From positions 1 through 64,000 of the forward strand of contig NZ_LGYH01000007.1 in NCBI RefSeq assembly GCF_001308015.1: DNA of 64,000 nucleotides, read 5' to 3'. The number at the start of each line of letters is the position of its first letter. Within the stretch, counting starts at the first letter, position 1. The DNA comes from Neisseria sp. 83E34 (lineage in GTDB: Bacteria > Pseudomonadota > Gammaproteobacteria > Burkholderiales > Neisseriaceae). A program made the translations under genes and the position numbers. The notes beneath the pieces were generated by a model. The model ran no database searches. It worked only from the letters and a program-made list of their open reading frames with translations, and was not told where the DNA came from. This document shows, in pieces, positions 19,494 through 31,771 of this stretch.

Positions 19494-21980
19494 TTACGCC
19501 ACAACCGGTGCGGCGGCAATGATATCTTCCAGTTTCAAATCTTGCGAAGCATGTTGAATCGTGATGCTGTTTTCATAGGTTTGGTCGCCCTGAACGCCGG
19601 TAAAGCTGAGTATGCCTGTGTCGGCATTCCAATTCAACTGGGATTGGTCGGTCAGGTCGCTGAACTTAATGGTATCAAAACCTTTGGTGAAATCGGTAAT
19701 CACATCATGCCCGCTGTTGCTGTTGATGGTGAACACAAAGGTATCTTTGCCCGCATTGCCTGTGAGGGTATCGTTGCCGGCGTTGCCGATGATGATGTCG
19801 TCCAGATGGCCGCCAATCAGGGTATCATTGCCGCCTTCGGGATTGGTATCGAGCAGGTCAAGATAGTTTTCGCGCACATATTGATATTTCTGATGCGAAG
19901 CAGCGAAATCGTTACCTGAAGGCCGGATGGCTTCGAGGTAATCTGTGAGCCCTTTGAGTGTGTCATCATAGCTGCTGCCTTTGATTTTGTCGCCGCCGGT
20001 AAAAGGTTCCCATTCCAAATGGTCTATATTGATGCGGTCGCCGATCAGAATATCGTTAGCCGCGCGGACAAAGCCTTCTCCGGCAACCAGTTTGTCATCG
20101 GTTGCTGAAGCGCTTTTGTAGTTATCGCCAATCATTAAATCGGATTTCAACATGCTGCCGTTGAACTCGACGCCTTCTCCGTTACGGTTGTCTCCTGCGC
20201 TGATAACAAATTCGAATTGCTGCGCAGGCGGGCCGTTGGGCTCGAGATGCGACCAATCGTAGCCGAATTTCAAACTGGATGTATCGGTTTTGGCGCCGTT
20301 GCTCACGGTATAAACAATCTCCGGCGCCTGAAAATTGGTAAACGACATATTGGCATCAAATTTATAGTAGCCATTGGCATTCAATGTGAATTTACCGGTG
20401 TCAAACTGCACGATATCGCCTGCTTTGTAGTGCATGCCGTCGACCGTGAAGCCGGTGATGCTTAATGTGCCCACATCTTCGCCGTTGAGTGTGCTGCTGG
20501 CATTATCCAGCACATTGCCTCGAACAATATCGGTAAAGGTTTCGTTTTCGTCGCCGTCAATCAATTCAGCCTGTGCTGGATCGGGCGGCGTGCTGCCTTG
20601 CAAGGTGATTTGCAGGCTGGATTTATCGGTTTTAAAACCGTTGCTCACGGTATATTCAATCGCAGGCAGTTTAACCCGAGATTCTGTTGTGGCATTCAAA
20701 ACATACGCGCCGTCGGCATTCAGCGTAAAGCTGCCCACGCCTTCTATCTGTACGGTTTCACCTGCTTTATGGCTTGTGCCGTTTACCGTAAATTCGGTCA
20801 CGGTAAAGTGTGTGTTTTCCAGCACATTGCCGGTTACGCTTTTCTCTGCGCTGGTAACGTTTTCATCGGCATCTACCGGTGCGTTTTTATCAATTTGGAA
20901 ATGCATTTGCGATGAAGAGGCTCCGTATCCGTTGGTAACGGTATAAGCCACGCTGGGAATCCGGCTGTTTACATCTGCCACATCACTGGCGTTGATAGTG
21001 AACGAGCCGTCACGGTTCATGGTGAATTCGCCTAAATTATCCACTTTCACGGTTTGGCCGGTGGCATAGTAGGCATTATTGATGCGGAAGCCGGAAATAT
21101 AAGGTTTATCGTCACCCTCATATTTGTCCAATACATTTCCGCTGTCGATACGGCCGCTGAGTATTTTGGTGGCATTCAGATCGACATGGGCGTTTGCCTT
21201 ATCGTTGGCCTCGGCATACGGCGCAGGCGGAATTTTGCTCAAATCGAGATTGATATAGAGCAGGGAATCTTCCGCTTCTTCGCCGTTGCTCACGGTATAA
21301 GACACTGCCGGCATTGTGTGCGAATTAATACGCTGGCCTTCCACCGACAGCTCATAGCTGCCGTCGGCGTTCATTTTGAAAGTGCCGATGCCGTAGATTG
21401 CAGCAGTTTCGCCCACTTTGTATTTCATACCATTGATAACAAAACCATCGATTTTTAATGCGTTTTCAGATTGGTTTTGAGTATTTTCCAATACATTACC
21501 GGTCACTTTCGCAGTGTTTGCATCCACCCACTCACCCTTATCGAACAAGGTGCCTGTGTCTACAAAATCTTGATCGGCAAACATGTAAAGCGTTGACTTC
21601 ACACTCTCTTTGCCATTGCTCACGGTATACACTATTTCTGATCGGCCGTAGTCTTGAGTAGCCAACTCCACCACATAGCTACCGTCGCGGTTCAAGGTAA
21701 AGTTGTTCACGCGGCCGTCGCCTTTGTCGGTAATGAACTCACCTGCTTTATAGGTTTTGCCGTTGAAGGTGAAATCGGTTACGGTAATGCCGCCCACCTC
21801 TTTACCATCGACTTTATTAATGGCGTTGGTCAGCAAATTACCTTGATGAACATAACCGCCCAAAGGCGCTGTGCGGGGGAAAACATAGCGCAGCAATTCA
21901 TCACCGTCATCAAACCATGTTGCAGATTGATGATTAGCGGCTTTTTCGGGGGGATTATGTTTAAATTCAATATTCTCCAT
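19494..21980 (-). CDS. VCBS-like repeat protein with C-terminal RTX type I secretion region (copy 1)
   Basis: An 828-aa protein with no N-terminal signal peptide. It has about five repeats of roughly 100 residues, each running N-V-L-(E/D)-N ... F-T-V-N-G-x-x-Y-K-A-G-E ... F-T-L-N-A-D-G-S-Y ... Y-T-V-S-N-G, the pattern of VCBS or bacterial Ig/cadherin-like modules. Near 715-750 are three glycine/aspartate nonapeptide (RTX) motifs such as G-G-N-D-T-L-I-G-G and G-N-A-G-N-D-T-L-T. A C-terminal segment typical of type I secretion targets follows. GGGAG lies upstream of the ATG. Its neighbour at 22148 is a close paralogue. Likely a secreted, calcium-binding surface or adhesin-like protein; the ligand is unknown. 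No secretion ATPase is nearby. Confidence 0.8.
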   Translation of the reverse strand: MENIEFKHNPPEKAANHQSATWFDDGDELLRYVFPRTAPLGGYVHQGNLLTNAINKVDGKEVGGITVTDFTFNGKTYKAGEFITDKGDGRVNNFTLNRDGSYVVELATQDYGRSEIVYTVSNGKESVKSTLYMFADQDFVDTGTLFDKGEWVDANTAKVTGNVLENTQNQSENALKIDGFVINGMKYKVGETAAIYGIGTFKMNADGSYELSVEGQRINSHTMPAVSYTVSNGEEAEDSLLYINLDLSKIPPAPYAEANDKANAHVDLNATKILSGRIDSGNVLDKYEGDDKPYISGFRINNAYYATGQTVKVDNLGEFTMNRDGSFTINASDVADVNSRIPSVAYTVTNGYGASSSQMHFQIDKNAPVDADENVTSAEKSVTGNVLENTHFTVTEFTVNGTSHKAGETVQIEGVGSFTLNADGAYVLNATTESRVKLPAIEYTVSNGFKTDKSSLQITLQGSTPPDPAQAELIDGDENETFTDIVRGNVLDNASSTLNGEDVGTLSITGFTVDGMHYKAGDIVQFDTGKFTLNANGYYKFDANMSFTNFQAPEIVYTVSNGAKTDTSSLKFGYDWSHLEPNGPPAQQFEFVISAGDNRNGEGVEFNGSMLKSDLMIGDNYKSASATDDKLVAGEGFVRAANDILIGDRINIDHLEWEPFTGGDKIKGSSYDDTLKGLTDYLEAIRPSGNDFAASHQKYQYVRENYLDLLDTNPEGGNDTLIGGHLDDIIIGNAGNDTLTGNAGKDTFVFTINSNSGHDVITDFTKGFDTIKFSDLTDQSQLNWNADTGILSFTGVQGDQTYENSITIQHASQDLKLEDIIAAAPVVA

Positions 21981-22096
21981 TTGTATTCTCCCAAGTATCT
22001 GTAGTATCCGACAACGTAACGGTAGGCATAAACGGCTATGCTGTGCTGTTTTAATAAGCCAAGAATATGCATTTGTCTTACCGTTCTACAATACGA

Positions 22097-22132
22097 CAAT
22101 GCCTGTCTGAAAAAGTTTTCAGACAGGCATTG
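22097..22132 (-). terminator. paired DUS hairpin after VCBS-like copy 2
   Basis: 17-bp arms (22097-22113, 22116-22132), each with an exact DUS, 15 nt after the stop of the gene at 22148. This suggests the two paralogues are transcribed separately. Confidence 0.75.
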
Positions 22133-22147
22133 CTTGATGCTACCTAG

Positions 22148-24802
22148 TTAAACAAGCGGTGCTGCAGGTGTCAGCAAATCTTCCAGCTTCGTATCGGTTG
22201 AAGCATTTTGGATAGCAATGCTGTTTTCATAGGTCTGGCCGTCCTGTACACCGGTAAAGCTGAGTACGCGGCTTTCGGCATCCCAAAGCAGCTGGCTGTT
22301 ATCGACTAAATCAGTAAACTCGAGTTTGTCTTTGCCTACGGTAAAGTCGGTAATCGTGTCTTGACCGCTGTTGCTGTTGATCATAAACACAAAGGTATCG
22401 CTGCCTGCGTTGCCCGTGAGCGTGTCGTTACCGGCATTGCCTATCAGAATGTCGTCCCTATGGCTGCCGATTAAAACATCATCTCCGCCCTGAGGATTGG
22501 TATCCATCAGTTGGGCATAGTTTTCACGCACATAGTTATACACGGCCTCGTCGCTGTCCACGCCCGGGCGGACTGTTTCCATGTAGTCATCCAAGCCTTC
22601 TTCCACATCATTGTAGCTGCTGCCTTTGATGGTGGTGGTACCGGACTGCCACTCCAACGAATCGATATTCAAACGGTCGCCCACCAATACATCACTTATC
22701 AGACTGAACCACGCGCTGCCTGCGTCCAGCTTATCGCCGGTTGCCGGTGCGTCTTTGTAGTTGTCGCCGATAATCAGCTCGGTATCATGGTGTTTGCCCT
22801 CCACGATAAATGGCATGCCTGTGCGGTTATCGCCTTCCAACACTTCATAATCATGCGGATAAGAGAAGGCACCGTCTGCTTCCAAATGACCCCAATCGTA
22901 GAAGATGGTCAGCGTGGATGTGTCGGTTTTCGCGCCGTTGCTTACCGTATAAGTAATCTCGGGCGAGGTATAACCCGGTTGCGATAAGTTAGCGTCAAAC
23001 CAATATCTGCCATCGGCATTCAGCGTGAATTTACCTGCGTCAAGTTGCGCTGTTTCACCGGCAGCATAGCGCATTCCGTTAACAGTAAACTCTGTTACGC
23101 TCAACTCGCCTACCGGTTGACCGTTCAGTGTACTGCTTGCATTCTTCAACACATTGCCGCCAATATCGCCGCCTTTCTCATCTTCATCGACTAATTCAGC
23201 TTGGGCAGCTTCGTTGCCGGGTTGTTCCGGTGCCGGTTGTTCCGGTGCCGGTTGTTCCGGAGCTGGCTGTTCCGGAGCTGGCTGTTCCGGAGCTGGCTGT
23301 TCCGGAGCGGGTTGTTCCGGAGCGGGTTGTTCCGGAGCGGGTTGTTCCGGTGCGCTGCTGCCCAGTGTAATCTCCAAGCTTGAAGTGTCGGTTTTGAAGC
23401 CGTTGCTCACGGTATATTCAATTTCGGGCACGGTTACACCGGCGGCGGCATTGCTTGCATCCAATGTGTAAGTACCGTCGGCGTTCAAAGTAAAGCTGCC
23501 CACGCCTTCGATCTGCACGGTTTCGCCGGCTTTATATGCGGTGTCGTTTACCGTAAATTCGGTTACGGTATAGTTTGTATTTTCCAACACTTGGCCGGTT
23601 ACCGTTTTCTCTGTGCTGTTTACGTTTTCATCTTCGTCAGACGGATCATCTTTATCAATCTGGAAACGCATGAGCGAAGAAGATGCTTTATAACCGTTGG
23701 TTACCGTATAAGACACGCTCGGCACCCAAGCGTTTTCATCGGCAATCTCGCTGGCGTTGATACGGTAAGAACCGTCCCGGTTCATGGTGAATTCGCCCAA
23801 GTTCTCCACTTTCACGGTCTGACCCGCCGCATAATAGGCATTACCGATTCTGAAGCCGGCAATATAAGGCTTATCGTCTCCCTCATAGTGGCTCAACACA
23901 TTGCCGTCATCCACTCTGCCGCTCATCACTTTAGTGGTGCTCAAATCTACAATCGGATCCGCCTTGTCATTGGCTTCGGCATAGGGAGCATCAGGGATCT
24001 TGCTGCGGTCGATGGAAATATAAAGCACGGCATTTTCTTTGCCTTCGCCATTGCTAATGGTGTAGCTTACGGCCGGCATTTTGGCAGCATCCACACGCTG
24101 GCCCTCTACTGAAAATTCATAGCTGCCGTCGGCATTTAATTTAAAAGTACCGATACCGAAAATCGCCGCCACATCGCCGGCATTGTATTTCATGCCGTCG
24201 ATCACGAAACCGTCTATCGTTAAGTCTTTTCCGGCTTTATTGACTGTGTTTTCCAGTACATTGCCGCTTACTTTGCCGGTGGCGTTATCCACCCATTCTC
24301 CGGCATCAACAAACGAGTCGCGGTCGTTGGCAATAATATCCGCCGCATCCGAAGGATCAAGATGGGCGCCCCAGCTTTCAATGGTCAGATTGATTTTGGA
24401 ATCAACCGTGGTGTCGCCGTCGTCAACTTTGTAGCCGATTTGCACACCGCTGATATGACCGCCGTTTTCAACTTCCAATACATAAGAGCCGTCTTTGTTC
24501 AGTGTGAAATTCTTGAGCTTGCCGGATTCATCACCTTTCACAACCTCTCCCGGACGATAGGTTTTGCCGTCTATGGTGAACTCTGTTACAGACGCACCCT
24601 CGGCTTTAACTTTCTGTGTGCCTTCCCAATAATGGGCGTTGTCCAACACATTACCGGTATGAATATCGGTTTTGATATCAATATGCGGCAAAACCACATG
24701 AAGCTCTTCGCTTTCGTCCACCAACTTTCTGCCGGCTTCAGCCACTGCGTTTTGATCGGCAAGTTGCGCTGTTGTGTTTTGCAAAGTATCGGTGTTGCTC
24801 AT
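22148..24802 (-). CDS. VCBS-like repeat protein with C-terminal RTX type I secretion region (copy 2)
   Basis: An 884-aa paralogue of the gene at 19494, with the same order: a short N-terminal tail, four repeats of about 100 residues, a linker, a fifth repeat, a unique region (about 640-770), RTX motifs near 775-810 (G-G-D-D-V-L-I-G-S and following), and a type I secretion C terminus. Repeats 3 and 4 are very similar between the two copies. It differs by a linker of nine A-P-E-Q-P units (about residues 483-528) before the last repeat and by its N-terminal sequence. AGGAGA precedes the ATG. Probably secreted and surface-exposed; tandem duplication is the simplest origin. Confidence 0.8.
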   Translation of the reverse strand: MSNTDTLQNTTAQLADQNAVAEAGRKLVDESEELHVVLPHIDIKTDIHTGNVLDNAHYWEGTQKVKAEGASVTEFTIDGKTYRPGEVVKGDESGKLKNFTLNKDGSYVLEVENGGHISGVQIGYKVDDGDTTVDSKINLTIESWGAHLDPSDAADIIANDRDSFVDAGEWVDNATGKVSGNVLENTVNKAGKDLTIDGFVIDGMKYNAGDVAAIFGIGTFKLNADGSYEFSVEGQRVDAAKMPAVSYTISNGEGKENAVLYISIDRSKIPDAPYAEANDKADPIVDLSTTKVMSGRVDDGNVLSHYEGDDKPYIAGFRIGNAYYAAGQTVKVENLGEFTMNRDGSYRINASEIADENAWVPSVSYTVTNGYKASSSLMRFQIDKDDPSDEDENVNSTEKTVTGQVLENTNYTVTEFTVNDTAYKAGETVQIEGVGSFTLNADGTYTLDASNAAAGVTVPEIEYTVSNGFKTDTSSLEITLGSSAPEQPAPEQPAPEQPAPEQPAPEQPAPEQPAPEQPAPEQPAPEQPGNEAAQAELVDEDEKGGDIGGNVLKNASSTLNGQPVGELSVTEFTVNGMRYAAGETAQLDAGKFTLNADGRYWFDANLSQPGYTSPEITYTVSNGAKTDTSTLTIFYDWGHLEADGAFSYPHDYEVLEGDNRTGMPFIVEGKHHDTELIIGDNYKDAPATGDKLDAGSAWFSLISDVLVGDRLNIDSLEWQSGTTTIKGSSYNDVEEGLDDYMETVRPGVDSDEAVYNYVRENYAQLMDTNPQGGDDVLIGSHRDDILIGNAGNDTLTGNAGSDTFVFMINSNSGQDTITDFTVGKDKLEFTDLVDNSQLLWDAESRVLSFTGVQDGQTYENSIAIQNASTDTKLEDLLTPAAPLV
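23220..23354 (-). repeat. 15-bp tandem repeat, nine units, coding the APEQP linker
   Basis: Nine consecutive in-frame 15-bp units (plus-strand form GGTTGTTCCGGTGCC, with third-position variants) encode (A-P-E-Q-P)9. Neighbouring units share the same variants, which suggests recent expansion by slippage or unequal exchange. Copy number changes would keep the reading frame. Confidence 0.9.
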
Positions 24803-24874
24803 GAATCTTCTCCTGTTTTAAGTGGGGGTTAATATGCCATTTCATGCATTTGAATTATTCTCATAATACGACTA

Positions 24875-24910
24875 TGCCTGTCTGAAAAAGTTGTTGTTTC
24901 AGATAGGCAT
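24875..24910. repeat. DUS with degenerate inverted partner
   Basis: An exact DUS at 24875-24886 faces a decayed partner (TTTCAGATAGGCAT, 24897-24910, one change). It lies in the 350-bp gap upstream of the VCBS-like copy 2 gene. Confidence 0.6.
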
Positions 24911-25043
24911 TTAAGCGATTTAACATTCTGCCCGATATTGTTTTCCTCCGCACAACGATTGTTTTATTCCTTTCTGAAACAGCCTGATCCATGCAACGGC
25001 TCAACAGCCCTGGCTTACCGCCCGCCTGCCCTGGCAAAATAAA

Positions 25044-25084
25044 ATGCCTGTCTGAAAACCGGATTCAGGTTTTCAGACAGGCAT
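25044..25084 (-). terminator. paired DUS hairpin downstream of the FrpC-like gene
   Basis: 17-bp arms (25044-25060, 25068-25084) with a 7-nt loop, 70 nt after the stop of the gene at 25155. The rest of the 24803-25154 gap shows no gene. Confidence 0.7.
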
Positions 25085-25154
25085 GGTTAAGGATAATTAA
25101 CGTTTATTACGGCTTTGGGCAAATTAATCAAAGCCGAAATCATTATTCATCAAT

Positions 25155-27854
25155 TTACCCCACAATTTCCATTGCTGCTTCATCTAATGCAGGCGACGAA
25201 TGCATAGCCGGTGCAGAAAGTTTTTCTGCATATTTGAAACAGCTGTGCCCATCCGTTGCTTTGCCGCCGCATCCAACTCCAACCGTTTCTGCAAGATCTT
25301 TAATTGCATTCTTATCAAGGAAAGAATAATCGGCAAAAACAATTGAATCAATTGATGCACCATCTTTACCGTCTTCAAAAAAATCCTCAACCTTCAGAGC
25401 GTTATCTCCTTCTTTTGTGGTAATAACCAAATTATCGGATGAACGGACAAAGTTTAAATCAGACTGCAAGTATTCGGCAAAGCGAATAACGTCGCTACCG
25501 TCATCATCGTCATCCGAATCAATTTTATCCTTGCCGAAATCCTTTTCAAAAACATATAGGTCGGAACCGCCTTTACCCTCCAGCTTATCATTGCCGGCAC
25601 CGCCTACTAAAACATCATTATCCTTACCACCCTTGAGCTTGTCGTTACCGTCGTCACCAAACAATACGGCTCCTTCCAAAAGGATGTTGTGTTCCGAACC
25701 GGCTTTCAGATGATTATTGCCGTCGTCTCCGACCGTACCGTCTAATTCTGCCAGTTTTTTCAGGTCGCCAACTTCGCCGTAGTGGGATATTGCCGCCGTA
25801 AATCCTTGAGCTGCACCTATCATATATTCGGAAAGCTGATCGTTATACGTCAACGCATCAACAATTGCCTCAGCCATCTCTGAAGCCTTTTCAATATCTT
25901 TTTCCATCAGCAATTTGTCCATATGCAAATTGACAGATAGCCAATCAGCAGAAATATTACCATCTGCATCAGCAGTCAACATTTGACCGCCAATCTGTTT
26001 ATCATATAACCCTTGAACTTTGATATTTCCAGCTACATAATCCGCAAACTGGTCAAATACTTCTTCCACTTTTTTGCCAGTATCCTTGCTCAATTTTATA
26101 TCCAACGATTCACCTACCAGCTTTTCCAGTACAGCCAGCTTCCGCATATCCACATGTTTATGCTCACCTTTCGGCTCGACCCCAACCGTACCTGTCCACT
26201 GATAAACCAAATCTTCCAATTTTTCTTGCGTCGGATCAGAAATATACGCTTTCACTTGTGCCAGCAAGGTTTCATCTTGCGTCATAGCGTCACGTAGATT
26301 ATGGATATCCCATACAGAAATTACCTCCGGTAGAAGATCGATTTCTTCAGTATGCGTAAATTTATTAACAGGCACATTGACAAAACTCTCCGCTCTAAAC
26401 CAAACGTCTACTGTATCCGTAGTATTGTCATCACGCCAAGTTGCTAAAGAACTTTGCTTATGGAGATTTCCATTTTCATCCTGCTTACCCGTTTCATCGT
26501 AATCTAGGTTAATAGACACAATACCAGTTTCACCCAATGATTTCAGCTCTCCCTCACCGGCAACACCGTCTGAGTTAACATCTTGCCAAACCAACAAATC
26601 GTTCCAATGCTCATCGCCTTCATCAACCAAACCGTTATCATTGCTATCATACTGTGCCAAAGCTTCAAAACCGCCGACTGCCTTAGTTTTACCATCAGCT
26701 AGCAGAGTATTATTACCGAACAGCTCGCCACCATCATCAATATTACCATTTCGATTCAGGTCTATCGCTAACTGCCCGTCATCTTTACCTGCCCAACCGG
26801 TTTGTTCTTTAGAACCGTTTTTATCATGATCGAAACGGATACCTTCATTCGATGAGATTGTTTCCACACCATCACCGTCAAGATCAATAACAATCGGGCC
26901 GTTTACCGACTCTCTGATTTTTTCTAATATCTCCCGTATATCTTCAACTTTTTCTTTAGCTTCCCGCCACAACAGCTCATTAAACACTTTTTTATAGAAC
27001 TCCGAGCTCATCAAAATTGGCTTTAAAACGCCAGCAGACGCCAAATAACCCTTATCTCCTACAGTTAATTTAACACTCGTATAAGCCTCTTTTTTATTCT
27101 CTAATAGATAAAAGTCAGATCCAGTGATAGTAAGTGCATCTACATCACCCGTATACTCAATTGGTACCGTTATGCCTGTCTTAAGCGGATCCAATTCCAC
27201 TTTTAAGCCGTTATTTACCTGTTGAATCCCTGGAGTGCTGCTCTCAAAATCGAAATTATCATCTCCTTGAATATTCCCATTTTCATCCACATCTGGGCGC
27301 TCTATTGGCGTGATTTTTAGCCCCCTAATTTCCTTACTGCCATCATCATGAACTATAAACAAAAGATCTTTGTTCGCATTGTCTGCAGTAACCTCATATG
27401 TCTCGCTACCAAATACAAACGCACGTTCTACAAAATCCAGACCTAATGGGTGAAGGTATTGATATAAATTAATAGAAAGGCCATCTGCTGCATTCTCCCC
27501 TCCTAATATATTATCCAAATTATTCGAACCGTTTCTACCATTAACAGTATATGTACCCGGAGCTAAATCTTTATGATTGAAAAAATCACGAAAATATTGA
27601 AAATCCACAGCAGAAACAAAACGTCCTGGACCTACCGTCATATGTTCGCTAGCATCAAGTTGAATTACTTTTCTGCTCGCATTCTCTCCAGTTCTCCACT
27701 TATTACCATCCAAATTATTACGTATATCATCCCAACTTGGTTCTGTTGGCGAGTTCCACAGATAATGGTTTAAAGCAGTTTTAGGATGTAAAGTGATTTT
27801 TCCTACAAATGGATTGTAGTAGTTGGTTAAATCAATTCTCTTCGATTCTGCCAT
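25155..27854 (-). CDS. FrpC-like RTX calcium-binding protein
   Basis: An 899-aa protein, probably secreted by type I secretion. The N-terminal 300 residues are not recognised. Residues about 319-490 resemble the FrpA/FrpC self-processing module: P-I-V-I-D-L-D-G-D-G-V-E, D-D-G-Q-L-A-I-D-L-N, G-G-E-L-F-G-N-N-T and L-V-W-Q-D-V-N-S-D-G-V. RTX nonapeptides (G-N-D-K-L-K-G-G-K and neighbours) lie near 725-770. The residue before the module's first Pro is Gly, where FrpC has the cleaved Asp. The start at 27854 has GGGAG 8 nt upstream; an in-frame start 25 codons earlier lacks one. An odd feature is the Cys-containing tail C-G-G-K-A-T-D-G-H-S-C. No FrpD-like partner is adjacent. Confidence 0.8.
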   Translation of the reverse strand: MAESKRIDLTNYYNPFVGKITLHPKTALNHYLWNSPTEPSWDDIRNNLDGNKWRTGENASRKVIQLDASEHMTVGPGRFVSAVDFQYFRDFFNHKDLAPGTYTVNGRNGSNNLDNILGGENAADGLSINLYQYLHPLGLDFVERAFVFGSETYEVTADNANKDLLFIVHDDGSKEIRGLKITPIERPDVDENGNIQGDDNFDFESSTPGIQQVNNGLKVELDPLKTGITVPIEYTGDVDALTITGSDFYLLENKKEAYTSVKLTVGDKGYLASAGVLKPILMSSEFYKKVFNELLWREAKEKVEDIREILEKIRESVNGPIVIDLDGDGVETISSNEGIRFDHDKNGSKEQTGWAGKDDGQLAIDLNRNGNIDDGGELFGNNTLLADGKTKAVGGFEALAQYDSNDNGLVDEGDEHWNDLLVWQDVNSDGVAGEGELKSLGETGIVSINLDYDETGKQDENGNLHKQSSLATWRDDNTTDTVDVWFRAESFVNVPVNKFTHTEEIDLLPEVISVWDIHNLRDAMTQDETLLAQVKAYISDPTQEKLEDLVYQWTGTVGVEPKGEHKHVDMRKLAVLEKLVGESLDIKLSKDTGKKVEEVFDQFADYVAGNIKVQGLYDKQIGGQMLTADADGNISADWLSVNLHMDKLLMEKDIEKASEMAEAIVDALTYNDQLSEYMIGAAQGFTAAISHYGEVGDLKKLAELDGTVGDDGNNHLKAGSEHNILLEGAVLFGDDGNDKLKGGKDNDVLVGGAGNDKLEGKGGSDLYVFEKDFGKDKIDSDDDDDGSDVIRFAEYLQSDLNFVRSSDNLVITTKEGDNALKVEDFFEDGKDGASIDSIVFADYSFLDKNAIKDLAETVGVGCGGKATDGHSCFKYAEKLSAPAMHSSPALDEAAMEIVG

Positions 27855-28069
27855 GATAAAATCTCCCAAAAAAATTAAAACGGTTTGATTAAATTTTCCC
27901 AATATGCCCTTAACCTCGTATTTAGCCATGCGCTGATCGCTTTCTTATTCGGGCAAATACCACATAATATTCATTTCGAATATATTTATCCGACCAAACC
28001 GAATCAAAAAAGTTTTCCAGATACCCATTTGATTTTTAAATCACCTATTCCATATAGAATTACCAAACA

Positions 28070-28104
28070 AAATGCCTGTCTGAAACTTTTTCAGACAGGC
28101 ATTT
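28070..28104 (-). terminator. paired DUS terminator after gcvP
   Basis: 16-bp arms (28070-28085, 28089-28104), both exact DUS of the local dialect, 29 nt after the gcvP stop. Confidence 0.75.
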
Positions 28105-28132
28105 AACTTAGCTTCTCACATCAAACTAAAGC

Positions 28133-30979
<2,847 letters not shown>

Positions 30980-31105
30980 GATTTTTCCTTTGTATTCAAA
31001 GCAAGGCGGCCAAACCGGCGCAGAGCCGCCCAAACGCAGGCTATTTTAAACGGTTTTACAAGGCTAATGGGGTTTTCTTTCAATAAAGATAAAACCAACA
31101 CAAAA

Positions 31106-31130
31106 GCCGCCTGAAATATGTTCAGACGGC
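31106..31130 (-). terminator. foreign-dialect DUS hairpin after the LysE-family gene
   Basis: On the minus strand GCCGTCTGAA (31130-31121) pairs with TTCAGGCGGC (31115-31106) with one G-U pair, then runs into TTTT. It lies 21 nt after the exporter stop. The core is the 10-mer GCCGTCTGAA of the standard Neisseria dialects, not the local DUS. Confidence 0.72.
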
Positions 31131-31150
31131 CCGCATCCTTAAGAAATATA

Positions 31151-31771
31151 TCAACCGAAAACCTCAATCAGCCCATCCAGACCAATGTAAATCAATAACA
31201 GCCCGAACATCAAAGATATCAAACGACGAACAACTGGTTTCGACAACTGATTTCTTGCAGCGTGTGCCGTAAACACATAAGCAGTCATCACTATCGCGAC
31301 CGCCAATAAAAACAATACCGACAACACAATCAACTGTACATTTTCCGGTATCTGCTCTTGCGGCTTAACAAATTGCGGAAAATATGCCAACAGAAAAACA
31401 ATAGTTTTCGGATTTACCACCGTAATCAGAAAACCTGTTTTCCAGCCCGCATTGTCTGTACTTTCCGGCAAATTACCCACAATACGACGAATTTCGTATA
31501 ACGATCTGCCTCCCAAATACAGTAGATATAGTGAAGCAGCAATACCCATGATAAACAATAGCTTGGGCGAGCCTGCCATCATCTCTCCCAAACCTACACA
31601 TACAGCCAACAACAACACAGCATCAGCCAATAATATCCCTATTGTAACTTCTATACCTTTGCGCCAGCCACTTTTAAGCGCTCCTTGTATCGCCAGCATC
31701 ATCGCTGGCCCGGGCAGAGCGGCAATCAGTAGGCTTGAAGCAAAGAAATAAATTAATGTATACAAACTCAT
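31151..31771 (-). CDS. LysE/RhtB-family amino-acid exporter
   Basis: A 206-aa inner membrane protein with about six hydrophobic helices. It has the LysE-family N-terminal pattern (A-A-L-P-G-P-A-M-M) and the mid-protein motif F-L-I-T-V-V-N-P-K-T-I-V-F. These proteins export amino acids or related small molecules in exchange for protons. The start at 31771 is preferred because its ATG overlaps the stop of the upstream gene (ATGA), which implies coupled translation. An earlier in-frame start 10 codons upstream would lie within that gene. The coupled partner resembles a prephenate decarboxylase, so the exported substrate may be a prephenate-derived amino acid; that is an inference. Confidence 0.87.
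   Translation of the reverse strand: MSLYTLIYFFASSLLIAALPGPAMMLAIQGALKSGWRKGIEVTIGILLADAVLLLAVCVGLGEMMAGSPKLLFIMGIAASLYLLYLGGRSLYEIRRIVGNLPESTDNAGWKTGFLITVVNPKTIVFLLAYFPQFVKPQEQIPENVQLIVLSVLFLLAVAIVMTAYVFTAHAARNQLSKPVVRRLISLMFGLLLIYIGLDGLIEVFG

Noticed and set aside
23220-23354. CRISPR array
   Set aside because: The units are 15 bp, contiguous and in frame, with no spacers; it is a coding tandem repeat.
19542-24832. Plus-strand frames opposite the two VCBS-like genes
   Set aside because: They repeat with the same period as the real genes and have no independent coding signals.
19494-28104. Prophage or insertion sequence behind the secreted-protein cluster
   Set aside because: No integrase, transposase, phage structural gene or flanking direct repeat was seen.
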